A stretch of DNA of 64,000 bases from Saprospiraceae bacterium (GTDB lineage: Bacteria > Bacteroidota > Bacteroidia > Chitinophagales > Saprospiraceae), in NCBI GenBank assembly GCA_958295895.1, contig CATQHI010000032.1, positions 40,569 through 104,568 of the forward strand, in the 5' to 3' direction. Numbering within the stretch: position 1 is the stretch's first letter; each line of letters starts with the position of its first letter. A model generated the notes under the pieces. That model saw nothing but the letters and a program-made list of their open reading frames with translations, did no database searches and was not told where the DNA came from. Below, piece by piece: positions 1-8,170 of the stretch. Both the position numbers and the translations under genes were made by a program.

Positions 1-1
1 C

Positions 2-253
2 ACGCCCTGGTCGTACGTGCCCGTGGAGCTCTTCGCGGTCGACCGGATCTTCACCCTACGGGGCTTCCTCGTACTGGTCGTCGGGGGTTTCCTGATCGGC
101 TTCGGCACGCGCTGGGCCGGTGGCTGCACGAGCGGGCATGCGATCAGCGGCCTCGCGAATCTACAACTGCCCTCCCTCCTTGCCGTGATCGGCTTTTTCA
201 TCGGTGGGCTCGTAATGAGCTGGCTCGTGCTGCCCCTCATCCTTCAATTCTAG
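2..253 (+). CDS. YeeE/YedE family sulfur transporter, C-terminal part (5' truncated by window edge)
   Basis: Inner-membrane protein of the YeeE/YedE (TsuA-like) family, whose members move thiosulfate or other reduced sulfur across the membrane. The reading frame is open from the left edge, so the true start lies outside the window. What remains has three hydrophobic stretches and the family signature [14 protein letters not shown], whose cysteine is conserved in this family. The next gene starts only 3 bases after the stop and encodes the companion half, so the two are almost certainly co-transcribed and act together. The specific substrate cannot be told from the sequence. Confidence 0.8.
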   Translation, partial: TPWSYVPVELFAVDRIFTLRGFLVLVVGGFLIGFGTRWAGGCTSGHAISGLANLQLPSLLAVIGFFIGGLVMSWLVLPLILQF

Positions 254-256
254 ACC

Positions 257-670
257 GTGCGTTACCTGATCTATCTCACCATCGGTATCCTGTTCGGCTT
301 CGTGATGACCAAGTCGGAGGCCATCAGCTGGTTCCGCATCCAGGAGATGTTCCGCTTCGAGAGCTTCCACATGTACGGCATCATCGGCACGGCGGTATTC
401 GTCGGAGCCATCGGTGTCGCGGTGGCCAGGCGGTTCGGCATTCACGCCTACGACGGCAGCGACCTACGGCTCAAACCTAAGGATTTTAGCATCCCCCGCT
501 ACCTCTACGGCGGTATCATTTTCGGGCTCGGCTGGGCCATCACGGGGGCCTGTCCCGGACCCATGTTCACGCTGCTCGGGCAGGGCATCTGGGCCATCGG
601 CGTGGTCATCCTGAGTTCCGTGTTCGGCACCTTTGTCTACGGAGCGGTACGGGATGAGCTGCCGCACTAG
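257..670 (+). CDS. YeeE/YedE companion membrane protein (DUF6691-like)
   Basis: A 137-residue protein with four predicted membrane segments, starting at a GTG 3 bases after the upstream stop. It carries the second family signature, [11 protein letters not shown], near residues 95-105. Two-gene YeeE systems of this kind are common in Bacteroidota and Proteobacteria and are thought to handle reduced sulfur. The GTG start is preferred because the hydrophobic N-terminus ([14 protein letters not shown]) follows directly and no upstream ATG is in frame. Function is assigned by family only. Confidence 0.8.
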   Translation: MRYLIYLTIGILFGFVMTKSEAISWFRIQEMFRFESFHMYGIIGTAVFVGAIGVAVARRFGIHAYDGSDLRLKPKDFSIPRYLYGGIIFGLGWAITGACPGPMFTLLGQGIWAIGVVILSSVFGTFVYGAVRDELPH

Positions 671-678
671 GTCTGTCG

Positions 679-698
679 GGGCGGGGCCGCAGGTGCAA
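679..698 (+). repeat. Dispersed 20-base motif, copy 1
   Basis: GGGCGGGGCCGCAGGTGCAA, a full match to the recurring motif described in the findings. It lies between two genes, about 60 bases before the Tat-exported protein. It is identical to the copy inside the AstE-like gene at 24775. Confidence 0.8.
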
Positions 699-754
699 AG
701 CAGGTAGAACGAGCGGTTTTCGTACTTTCGAGGTACACCCTTCAACGTCGAGCC

Positions 755-1771
755 ATGTCTTCCCTTACCCGCCGCCACTTCCTCCGCCAATCCGCCACCC
801 TGGCCACGCTGCCCCTACTACCCATACCCGCCCTGTGCACGGGCTACGGTAAGCCCGACTCCCGGATCAAGGGGGTGCAGATCGGTACCATCACTTACTC
901 CTACCGCAGTATGCCGGACCAGAGTGCCGAGGCCATCCTGGGGTACGTGGTCGATAGCGGCATCAGCGCCGTCGAACTCATGGGCGAGCCGGCCGAAAAC
1001 TTCGCCGGCGCGCCGGAGGTGAGCTTTGATCGCGGGCGAATGAACCAGCTGCGCCGACGCAATCGGGAGGACGAACCCCTCACGGAGGAAGAGCAGGCCG
1101 AGTACGACACGCTCAGCCAGCAAGCCGAGGACTATAACCGCAGTCTCGCCGCCTGGCGCGCCACGGCCGATATGAAGAAATTTACCCAGCTGCGTAAACT
1201 GTACGCCACTGCCGGGGTAAGTATTTACGCCTTTAAACCCAGCACCTTCGGCCAGTCCAGCAGCGAGGCAGAAATTGATTATGGGATGCGTGCCGCCAGG
1301 GCGCTTGGTGCTGACCACGTGACCCTCGAACACCCCGCTGACGACGCCCAAACCGCCAAACTGGGACGTATTGCCGCCCGCCACGATATCCGCGTAGCCT
1401 ACCACGGCCACACCCAGCAGACGCCTACCTTCTGGGACACCGCCCTGGCACAGTCGCCCCACAACGCCATGAATCTTGACATCGGCCACTACATAGCCGC
1501 CGGCAACACCGATGCCCTCGAGCTCGTGCGGGCGCACCACCACGATATCGCCAGCATGCACCTCAAGGATCGTCGCACCCCCGCCGGCAACCAGGAAAAT
1601 ATGCCCTGGGGCGAGGGGGATACTCCGGTGGCGGAAATTCTGCAACTGATGGCCCGCGAGAAGTATACCTTCCCCGCCACCATCGAGCTGGAATACACTA
1701 TTCCGAAGGGGTCGGATGCGGTGCAGGAGGTGGCTAAGTGCCTGGCATACTGTCGCCAGAGTCTAGCCTAG
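755..1771 (+). CDS. Tat-exported sugar phosphate isomerase/epimerase family protein
   Basis: A 338-residue xylose-isomerase-like TIM-barrel protein. The N-terminus has a twin-arginine signal (TRRHFLRQS followed by a hydrophobic stretch and a cysteine near residue 28), so it is probably exported folded to the periplasm. Metal-site signatures of the family are visible: LDIGHY, SMHLKDR and ATIELEY, with the linking WGEGDTPV. Such proteins are frequent in polysaccharide-using Bacteroidota and isomerise or epimerise sugars or inositols, but the substrate cannot be read here. Residues 85-130 form a charged insertion rich in Glu and Arg. It stands alone, with the next gene convergent. Confidence 0.8.
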   Translation: MSSLTRRHFLRQSATLATLPLLPIPALCTGYGKPDSRIKGVQIGTITYSYRSMPDQSAEAILGYVVDSGISAVELMGEPAENFAGAPEVSFDRGRMNQLRRRNREDEPLTEEEQAEYDTLSQQAEDYNRSLAAWRATADMKKFTQLRKLYATAGVSIYAFKPSTFGQSSSEAEIDYGMRAARALGADHVTLEHPADDAQTAKLGRIAARHDIRVAYHGHTQQTPTFWDTALAQSPHNAMNLDIGHYIAAGNTDALELVRAHHHDIASMHLKDRRTPAGNQENMPWGEGDTPVAEILQLMAREKYTFPATIELEYTIPKGSDAVQEVAKCLAYCRQSLA

Positions 1772-1786
1772 GAACAGGTCAACGGC

Positions 1787-2500
1787 TTACCGCACCACAA
1801 TAAAGTCAGTATACTCGTCCCCCTGCGTATCGTCGACGTACTTGCCGAGGTTGTCATCGTCGTTAATCCAGGCCCAGCCGCGCTCGAAGTCCTGGTAAAT
1901 CTGCGACGGTTCGCCGGCCTGCGGGAAGTAGTAATCGCGCGTCTCCCCGGAGTCGATCAGCCACATGAAGCTGAAGTCGCCGCTCCGTTCCCCGCTGATG
2001 CCGCGCAGGAAAATGATCTTTGAATCCGGCAGCGCATCCGACTGCGTGGGCGACCACATATTATGGATGAAGCGTTCGAAGGCCGCCTGGTCCGTGCCGG
2101 GCTTAAGCCGCACGTGATGAAGCCCCAGAATCGCTCCGGGTTGCAGCCAGTGGCGCGTGACCGGCCGGCCCGTTTCGATGATCTCGAAGCTGTTGTTGTA
2201 CACCTGGTCGAAGCCCTCGCCGCCGGTCAGGGTGGCACTGGGTTCGGCACTGCCGTCGGGGAGTATCTGTAGCAGGACCTGGCGGCTTTCGTACTGTCCG
2301 CGTTCGCCCTTCAGCAGGTAGACGGGCGCGCCCCCGTCGGTAGTCATGAGCGAATCGGCCCCGTTCTCCGCATCGGAGAGGAAGTAGAGGTTGACCCGGG
2401 CCCCTTCGTTGAGCAGGACGGGCTGGGCAAGTTCCTGCTGGGCCAGCAGCGGCAGTAGCAAAAGGGTACAAAATAGCGAAAGGGTAAAGTGTGTGTGCAT
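1787..2500 (-). CDS. Secreted protein of unknown function
   Basis: A 237-residue protein with a clear signal peptide (HFTLSLFCTLLLLPLLAQQ) and no membrane segment after it. The mature part is acidic and soluble-looking. It contains a phrase on aligning with the 'landmark' ...HNMWSPTQSD and a C-terminus rich in Asp and aromatic residues, but I recognise no domain. It ends 16 bases from the convergent isomerase gene and stands 77 bases downstream of the SDR gene on the same strand, so read-through from that unit is possible. No function assigned. Confidence 0.7.
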   Translation of the reverse strand: MHTHFTLSLFCTLLLLPLLAQQELAQPVLLNEGARVNLYFLSDAENGADSLMTTDGGAPVYLLKGERGQYESRQVLLQILPDGSAEPSATLTGGEGFDQVYNNSFEIIETGRPVTRHWLQPGAILGLHHVRLKPGTDQAAFERFIHNMWSPTQSDALPDSKIIFLRGISGERSGDFSFMWLIDSGETRDYYFPQAGEPSQIYQDFERGWAWINDDDNLGKYVDDTQGDEYTDFIVVR

Positions 2501-2576
2501 GGCATGATCGGTTTAGAAAGCGTGTGGCTCCTAAGTTAGGGGGTACGAGCTTGCCGTGCAAGGGGGTGAAAGGCAC

Positions 2577-3341
2577 CTACAACTTCATCCCCCCCGATAC
2601 CTCGATCCGCTGCGCGTTGATCCACTTTGCCTCCCCGGTGCACAGAAAGGCCACCACGCCCCCGATATCGTCCGGCTTACCGGCCCGGCCCAGGGCGGTT
2701 ACCGAGGCCACCATCTGGTTAAGCTGATCATTGTCGCGCACCGCCCCGCCGCCGAAGTCCGTTTCGATGGCTCCCGGCGCTACGACGTTCGACCGAATGC
2801 CCCGCTCCCCCAGTTCTACGGCCTGGTAGCGGCTCAGCACCTCCATGGCCCCCTTCATGGCTCCGTAGGCGGCATATCCCGGTAGACAGAAGCGCGCTAG
2901 CCCCGTGGAGATGTTCACGATGCCGCCGCCATCACGGAGTAGGGGCAGCAGCGCCTGCGTTAGAAAGAAGGGCCCCCGAAACTGAATGTTAAGCAGCTGG
3001 TCGAATTGTTCCTCGCTGGTCTCGGCGAAGGGTACGTGGATGCCGATACCGGCATTGTTGACGAAGTAGTCCAGCCGGTCGCTACCGAAGTCCGCCAACA
3101 CGGGACGCAACTGCTCCACGAAGCCGGTGAACGTACCCCCGGTAGCTGTATCAAGCTGTAGCGCCGCAGCCTGCTGTCCCATTCCTTTGATCTGTTCGAC
3201 GACGGACTGCGCCTCCGCTTCCTTACTGTGGTAAGTGAGTACGACGACGAGCCCGTGCTCGGCTAGGCGGAGGGCCATATCCTTGCCGAGTCCGCGGCTG
3301 CCGCCGGTAACTAATACGATCTGCTGAGTTGCCATGCTCAT
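2577..3341 (-). CDS. SDR family NAD(P)-dependent oxidoreductase
   Basis: Classical short-chain dehydrogenase/reductase of about 254 residues. Visible motifs are the cofactor-binding TGGSRGLG near the N-terminus, the NNAG stabilising motif, the catalytic serine in NISTGLARF, the YGAMK form of the catalytic YxxxK, and the PGAIETD segment after it. The start is placed at MSMATQQ, because the longer frame only adds 15 residues before the Rossmann strand; MATQQ six bases later is equally possible. It lies 75 bases downstream of an AraC-type regulator on the same strand, which suggests control by that regulator. Substrate unknown. Confidence 0.85.
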   Translation of the reverse strand: MSMATQQIVLVTGGSRGLGKDMALRLAEHGLVVVLTYHSKEAEAQSVVEQIKGMGQQAAALQLDTATGGTFTGFVEQLRPVLADFGSDRLDYFVNNAGIGIHVPFAETSEEQFDQLLNIQFRGPFFLTQALLPLLRDGGGIVNISTGLARFCLPGYAAYGAMKGAMEVLSRYQAVELGERGIRSNVVAPGAIETDFGGGAVRDNDQLNQMVASVTALGRAGKPDDIGGVVAFLCTGEAKWINAQRIEVSGGMKL

Positions 3342-3416
3342 GTGTGTTTTGTTACCACAAAGGTCGGCCGCGCGCTGACCCACCACGTACGAAATTCAAA
3401 GCGATGGGTACATGCA

Positions 3417-4331
3417 TCACCGCTGCCGCTGCCGAAAATCAGTCGGCGACTGCCCGCCCCGCTGCCGGAAGAAGGCCGAAAAGTGCGACCGCTCCCGAAA
3501 GCCCAGTGCGAAGGCCACCTCGGCTATCGTCCAGTCGGTATGTAATAGTAATACCCGTGCTTCCTGCAGCAAACGCTGCTGGATCAGAGCGGTAGTAGTG
3601 TGTCCCGTAGCTGCCTTGAGCACTGTATTGAGGTGATTGACGTGTACGGCCAGTTGCCCGGCGTAATCTCCCGCGGCACGCAGCATCAGCGGTCGTTCGG
3701 GCCGCAGGCCGGCAAACTGTCGGTGCAGCAGCTCCCGAAACAGCTCCACCAGTCGGCTACCGTTCGTCGGTGTGCCGCCGGTAGTATCCATCAGCGGCGA
3801 TAACTTCTGTCCGTAATGGATCAGCTCGAACAAATAGTTCACGATCGCTTCCTGCCGGTAGGTATAGTCTCCTACGACCTCCCGCCGCAGCTTCGTAAAT
3901 ATACCGTCCACCTCCCGGGCCTGCTCCGCCGTCAACGCGAATACCGGATACCCCCCCGGCCGGAACAACGGCAAAGCATCGACCCCCGCTCCCCGTGGAT
4001 CTACCGCCAGGAACGCATCCGTAAACACACAGAACGTACCTGCCTGCCGCCCTTCTATTGGCGCGTAGTGGTACGGCACCCTCGGACTGGCAAAGAGCAG
4101 CGCCCGGTCCGTGATCTCCAGGCTTCGATCAGCGTACTCCACGCGGTTGCGCCCCTCGATCAGACTGATCTTATAGTAGGCCCGCCGGTTGTAGGGCATC
4201 GCATGATCGGGTCCCATCCGCGCGTGCGCCTCCGCGATCGAAAGCACGGCAAACTCCCCCAGATTGGGTCGCGGCGCGGGAGTAAGGCCTAGGGTACGGT
4301 AAAGGTCAGTCAGCTGAATCGGGGCGTCCAT
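3417..4331 (-). CDS. AraC family transcriptional regulator
   Basis: A 304-residue regulator. The first 190 residues form a cupin-like sensor region, and the last 100 residues are the double helix-turn-helix AraC DNA-binding domain (WTIAEVAFALGFRERSHFSAFFRQRGGQSPTDFR, here quoted in two parts: WTIAEVAFALGF and SHFSAFFRQRGGQSPTDFR). The downstream SDR gene is the likeliest target. The porin-like gene starts 50 bases away in the opposite direction, so the shared promoter region could also be controlled. The effector is unknown. Confidence 0.88.
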   Translation of the reverse strand: MDAPIQLTDLYRTLGLTPAPRPNLGEFAVLSIAEAHARMGPDHAMPYNRRAYYKISLIEGRNRVEYADRSLEITDRALLFASPRVPYHYAPIEGRQAGTFCVFTDAFLAVDPRGAGVDALPLFRPGGYPVFALTAEQAREVDGIFTKLRREVVGDYTYRQEAIVNYLFELIHYGQKLSPLMDTTGGTPTNGSRLVELFRELLHRQFAGLRPERPLMLRAAGDYAGQLAVHVNHLNTVLKAATGHTTTALIQQRLLQEARVLLLHTDWTIAEVAFALGFRERSHFSAFFRQRGGQSPTDFRQRQR

Positions 4332-4347
4332 ACGGTCGGTAAGGTAC

Positions 4348-4367
4348 GGGCGGGGCCGCAGGTGCGG
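4348..4367 (+). repeat. Dispersed 20-base motif, copy 2
   Basis: GGGCGGGGCCGCAGGTGCGG, matching the motif except for the last two bases. It lies in the 50-base divergent promoter gap between the AraC gene and the porin gene, ending 14 bases before the porin ATG. Confidence 0.75.
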
Positions 4368-4381
4368 AGTAACTTGCGGCC

Positions 4382-5659
4382 ATGCCCCAATTCCGCTACC
4401 TCCTTCTTACCCTCCTGCTTGGAAGCGCCGCCCTTACCGCTCAGAATGCAGATACCACCGCCCTCAGCCGCCTGCTCAACGACTATAAACTCAAGGCCAC
4501 CGTAGGCCTGCAACTGTGGAGTACCTACTCGGCCGGCATGTCGGTGTACGATAGTGAAACGGAGGCCTATGCCGGGGTGGAAAACCGCATCAATACCCAG
4601 CTTAAGCGGAGCCGCTTCAGCGTGAGTGGACAGCCCTACGAAACGGTGAAGTTCCAGGTGATCATGGCGCTGGACTTCGTGGGCCGCGACGTGCTGGCCG
4701 CCACCGATGCGGGCTTCAACAACGGCGGCTCACCCATCTTTCGGGTCTGGAACGTGGCGCTGAACTGGCAACTGGCCCGGCAGAGCGACGGGGCCTACCT
4801 ACAGGTCGGCTATTTCCCCTCGCCGATCGGACGGGAAAGCAACAACCCGGCCCTGCGCAGTACGAGCTACGAAAAGGCCTGGTCGCAGAACTACCTGCGG
4901 CGGCACCTGGTGGGCACCGGTCCGGGGCGGGCCACGGGCTTGCTGTTCGGCGGACAGCTCCATGCCCAGAGCGATCAGCAGCACCTGACCTACGATGTGG
5001 CGGTACAGAACGCCTACGTCGGAATCCAGGGGGGTAATTCGACGGGGCGGCAGGCCAGTCCGCTAGTGACCGGTCGGCTGAGCTTCACGCTGGGCGACGC
5101 CGAAAGCGAGACCTACTCGCCGGTGCATAAGGTCAACTACTTCGGCAAGCGCAGGGGCGTGACCCTGAGCGTGGGTGGGGCCCGGCAGGGGCGGACGGAC
5201 CTCTTCCGCGAGAATGTCGCCTACGGACTGGAGCTGCTCGCCAACCACCCGGCCCTTCACATCGATGGGGACGTATACCGGATGCGGCGTACCGGGCAGA
5301 GCATTACCACCGCTGGAACTACGGGCTACCTACGGGTGGGGAAGAACCTGAACCTGCCGCGGCAGTTAGTGCTGGAACCGGTGGTAAGCTACTGGTTTTA
5401 CCGGGGCCCTACGTCGGCCGGCGCGATTGGTAAGGCCAACCGCCTCAGTGAGTTTGCCGGTGAGGACAACGGGCTGGACGTGGGGGCTAACCTGTATTTC
5501 AACCCCAACTTCAAGCTATCCGGCTTCTTCGCCCTACGCAAAGGATCAGCCGGGGAGGGGGATCCGACCACTATCATCAATAACTACTACCAGCAGCCGG
5601 GGGTAGGTGCGATTGAGCGGGGCAATTACGGAGGGCTGGGCCTGGTGGTCATCTTCTAA
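4382..5659 (+). CDS. Porin-like outer-membrane beta-barrel protein
   Basis: A 425-residue protein with a signal peptide (FRYLLLTLLLGSAALTAQ) followed by many short alternating strands, each rich in aromatic and Gly residues. It ends in a barrel-type terminus (GGLGLVVIF, final Phe). It resembles phosphate-selective porins O/P: an early region LKATVGLQLWSTY, then the segment VGYFPSPIGRE, which is typical of that group. Such porins pass small anions or sugars. It is monocistronic, with two hairpins following it. Outer-membrane location is well supported; substrate is not. Confidence 0.75.
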   Translation: MPQFRYLLLTLLLGSAALTAQNADTTALSRLLNDYKLKATVGLQLWSTYSAGMSVYDSETEAYAGVENRINTQLKRSRFSVSGQPYETVKFQVIMALDFVGRDVLAATDAGFNNGGSPIFRVWNVALNWQLARQSDGAYLQVGYFPSPIGRESNNPALRSTSYEKAWSQNYLRRHLVGTGPGRATGLLFGGQLHAQSDQQHLTYDVAVQNAYVGIQGGNSTGRQASPLVTGRLSFTLGDAESETYSPVHKVNYFGKRRGVTLSVGGARQGRTDLFRENVAYGLELLANHPALHIDGDVYRMRRTGQSITTAGTTGYLRVGKNLNLPRQLVLEPVVSYWFYRGPTSAGAIGKANRLSEFAGEDNGLDVGANLYFNPNFKLSGFFALRKGSAGEGDPTTIINNYYQQPGVGAIERGNYGGLGLVVIF

Positions 5660-5707
5660 AGTCGAGGTAGTTCAAACCCAGCGCCCCAAGGCGCACTCGT
5701 TACATCA

Positions 5708-5728
5708 GTAGTGTCGTTTTAACACTAC
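5708..5728 (+). terminator. Hairpin after porin gene
   Basis: Inverted arms gtagtgt and acactac around a T-rich 7-base loop, about 50 bases after the porin stop. A plausible transcription terminator; no long T-run follows. Confidence 0.45.
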
Positions 5729-5769
5729 ACTAACTCATTTCGTGGGGCCGTTGTAGTAGCAGTAATAAT

Positions 5770-5783
5770 GGGCTTTTTAGCCC
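5770..5783 (+). terminator. Short hairpin gggct-tttt-agccc
   Basis: A 5-bp stem with a 4-base T loop, 20 bases before the next small gene. It could be a second terminator for the porin transcript or part of the leader of the small gene. Confidence 0.3.
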
Positions 5784-5802
5784 GCATTGACCCTCAGCTC
5801 TC

Positions 5803-6015
5803 ATGAATACCTATCTATTCGCCGCCATTATCCTACTGCTATTTGCCGTTTCCGCCTTTACGGAGGGCCCCGCCAATCGTGTCGACCTGACTACGCCCGA
5901 CATGGCCGTGATCGAGGACATTGCCCCGGTCATGACCGATAGCCTCGCACCACCCACCGCCCTACCTACTGTGGCGGGTGAGCGGAGTGGGAACCATGCC
6001 GTATACCTACGGTAG
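5803..6015 (+). CDS. Small exported hypothetical protein (70 aa)
   Basis: The frame starts with an ATG and a convincing hydrophobic signal (NTYLFAAIILLLFAVSAF). An acidic, Pro-rich tail of about 48 residues follows. I do not recognise it. It precedes another small lipoprotein gene, separated by a strong palindrome. The signal peptide argues that it is real, but it could be spurious. Confidence 0.45.
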   Translation: MNTYLFAAIILLLFAVSAFTEGPANRVDLTTPDMAVIEDIAPVMTDSLAPPTALPTVAGERSGNHAVYLR

Positions 6016-6039
6016 ACTAAACTTCCCGAAAGCATCGGG

Positions 6040-6066
6040 GCTTAGGTTGGTACTACCAGCCTAAGC
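6040..6066. repeat. 27-bp palindrome just before a start codon
   Basis: Arms gcttaggttggta and taccagcctaagc, with one mismatch and a single central base. It ends 5 bases before the ATG of the downstream lipoprotein gene, so it could be an operator or a leader hairpin that masks translation. Confidence 0.5.
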
Positions 6067-6071
6067 TCTGT

Positions 6072-6584
6072 ATGCCCACCACCCACCTGATCTCTCTATT
6101 GCTGCTTTTTGCCATCAGTTGCAGCTCCCCGGGGCTTCAGCCCGCCCCTACTACTGACACTGTTGCCGAGACCGTCGCCACCCAGCCTTTCGTATTCGGT
6201 AGCCGCGGCGGACATGGCGCCGAGACCTATTTCCTGCTCAAGGACGGTACTCTTTACCGTAGCGCCTACGCTGACCTGCGTACCAATGAGGAAGGTTACG
6301 ACTTCAACTACGATGATCCGGTCGGCGACGCCAGCAATTGGGAACGTGTAGGCCCCGCTCCGGCCGAGGCTACTGAACTTGCCGCCGACTTTCCGGAGTC
6401 AGCCTTCACCCCCCTCGCCGATACCGAAAACTGCCCCGCCCTGGCCTACGATGGCAGTTGTCCTTATTTGGGAATAGGGGAGGGACGTAGCTACCAAGCA
6501 TACTTCGGCGACTTCGGGGACATCCCGCAGGTGGCGGAATATATGGAGCGGGTGGCCACCCTCGTTGGTCGAATGCTTCAGTAA
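6072..6584 (+). CDS. Small putative lipoprotein of unknown function
   Basis: A 170-residue protein. The N-terminus HLISLLLLFAISCSS ends in a lipobox-like ISC, so it is probably a lipoprotein. The mature part has FGSRGGHGAETYFLLKDG and later a Cys pair (ENCPALAYDGSCPY), and looks like a small globular beta-rich domain. I recognise no family. The strong palindrome directly before the start may control it. Confidence 0.6.
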   Translation: MPTTHLISLLLLFAISCSSPGLQPAPTTDTVAETVATQPFVFGSRGGHGAETYFLLKDGTLYRSAYADLRTNEEGYDFNYDDPVGDASNWERVGPAPAEATELAADFPESAFTPLADTENCPALAYDGSCPYLGIGEGRSYQAYFGDFGDIPQVAEYMERVATLVGRMLQ

Positions 6585-6843
6585 GCGGCCGCAGCCCTTG
6601 CTGCAGTTCGTCCACCGAGTGGTAAGTGGATTTACTCTTAACAAAGTAATACACCTAAAACCTCCACGTCTCCCTACCATAGCGATTAAGAGCTTACCCG
6701 CTGATTGGCTTTGTGGCCCTATTCCCGGTATGCATTAGATCGTGCACTTCGCACTCTTCCATTTACTCCGCACCCTGCGTCCGCGCCGGCCGGGTATAGC
6801 AGTGTTGCTCACCACCCCCTTATTCTAGATAGTTAGTTACCCT
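6585..6843. other. Non-coding stretch with no clear signal
   Basis: About 260 bases with no convincing reading frame, no strong hairpin and no copy of the dispersed motif. It probably holds the promoter of the following lipoprotein gene. Confidence 0.5.
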
Positions 6844-8138
6844 ATGCTTAAGTGTTTTTTTACCCGCACTCGTTTTCTTATCGTTGTTTTCTTGCACTAA
6901 GGAAGTGGAGGTGGCCGCTCCTACTCCCGGAAAGACACCGGACGCTGTCACGAACCACCGCGTGGCGGGCTTCGTACAGAAAGGTCCCTACCTGAACGGC
7001 ACGGCCATGGACATCTCCGAAATGGACGAAAACCTAGTGCCGACGGGTAAAACCTTTATGACCCGCCTGCTCGATAACCGGGGTTCCTTTGAGATCAAAG
7101 GCCTTACAGTAGCCTCACCCTTCGTGCAAACTGCGGGCCGATGGATTTTACTTCAACGAGGTAACCAACGAAAAATCTTCCGCTCAGCTTACCCTCTTTG
7201 CGCTGGCCGACCTTACCCCGCCGAGTACAGTAGACGGTAGCCCAAGCGTAGGCCAGCGCAGTAGCGTGAATGTCAATCTCCTCACGAGTCTGGAAAAAGC
7301 GCGCGTAGAGTATCTGGTAGGTACCGGAATGGAATTCGCAGCGGCTAAGAAACAAGCACTGCAGGAACTGCTGGATATCTTCTCGGCACCGGCCGTAAAC
7401 GTCAATGCCTCGGAGCAGCTAGATATCAGCGCAAACGGGGAGGGCCACGCCATCCTACTGGCTATCTCCATGATCCTACAGGCCGACCTCGACATCGCGG
7501 AGTTTTCGGAGTTCCTGGCTAACATCAGCACCGATATCCGCCAGGATGGAACCTTAGACAGTCAGCCCCTGCGGGCACAATTACTTCACCAGGCACACTC
7601 AATCGATGCGGAGCAGATCAAACTTAATCTCACCGAGCGCTACGATGACATGGGATTTGCGATCGAAGTACCTGATTTTAAGGAGTACGTCGATGGATTC
7701 ATAGCAAATACTTCCTTTGCGGCTAATGCTGACTTTGAGTATCCGGCCACGCTAGATGCACATAACGGCCCACAAGCTAATCTGCTTTTTAATACTGACG
7801 ACAAGCTATACATCGGTACAGGGTATAGTATAATGGCTTCACTTCCAGAATTCGCTCGTCTGCGGGTAGTGATGAAGGGTGGTACATGGTCCAGTGCTCC
7901 AGGTCCAACCCAATACGTTACTCGTTGGTCTCAGGATGTAATCCATACAGGACCGAACTCCTGGGATTATCTAAATACACTAACTGCTGATGAAGTTGGT
8001 CTGGTAAGTGCATCCTTTGAATTCCATACGGACTCGCTTGCCCCTCCCAGTGCCTGGAACAACGTCTCCTTCGAACTGTACGAAAATGATGAAGAGACCC
8101 CCACCTGGTCCAAGCAATTTACTATCGTGGAGCAGTAA
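6844..8138 (+). pseudogene. Bacteroidota lipoprotein gene with two apparent +1 frameshifts
   Basis: Three frames join into one protein. The ATG at 6844 opens a signal that only becomes a lipoprotein signal (MLKCFLPALVFLSLFSC) if one T is removed from the T7 run at 6855-6861. The second frame (FVQKGPYLNGTAMDISE...) must then shift again at the AAA of 7128-7130 to continue as LRADGFYFNEVTNEK and the long C-terminal frame. The repaired protein is about 430 residues. It belongs to a Bacteroidota lipoprotein group recognised by KGP-LNGT near the N-terminus and ADGFYFNEVT; its role is unknown. The breaks may be sequencing errors, because they fall in homopolymers and belong to a cluster of such breaks. 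Confidence 0.65.
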
Positions 8139-8170
8139 GCTTGGCCGATGAGATCCCCGTCTACGCCTAC

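Noticed and set aside
818..1645. Long open frame on the minus strand across the Tat-exported isomerase gene
   Set aside because: It mirrors the real gene's codon pattern and has no signal or domain. The plus-strand gene has a Tat signal and metal motifs.
5660..5700. Possible tRNA remnant (gttcaaaccc) after the porin gene
   Set aside because: No cloverleaf can be formed around it; the acceptor and anticodon arms are missing.
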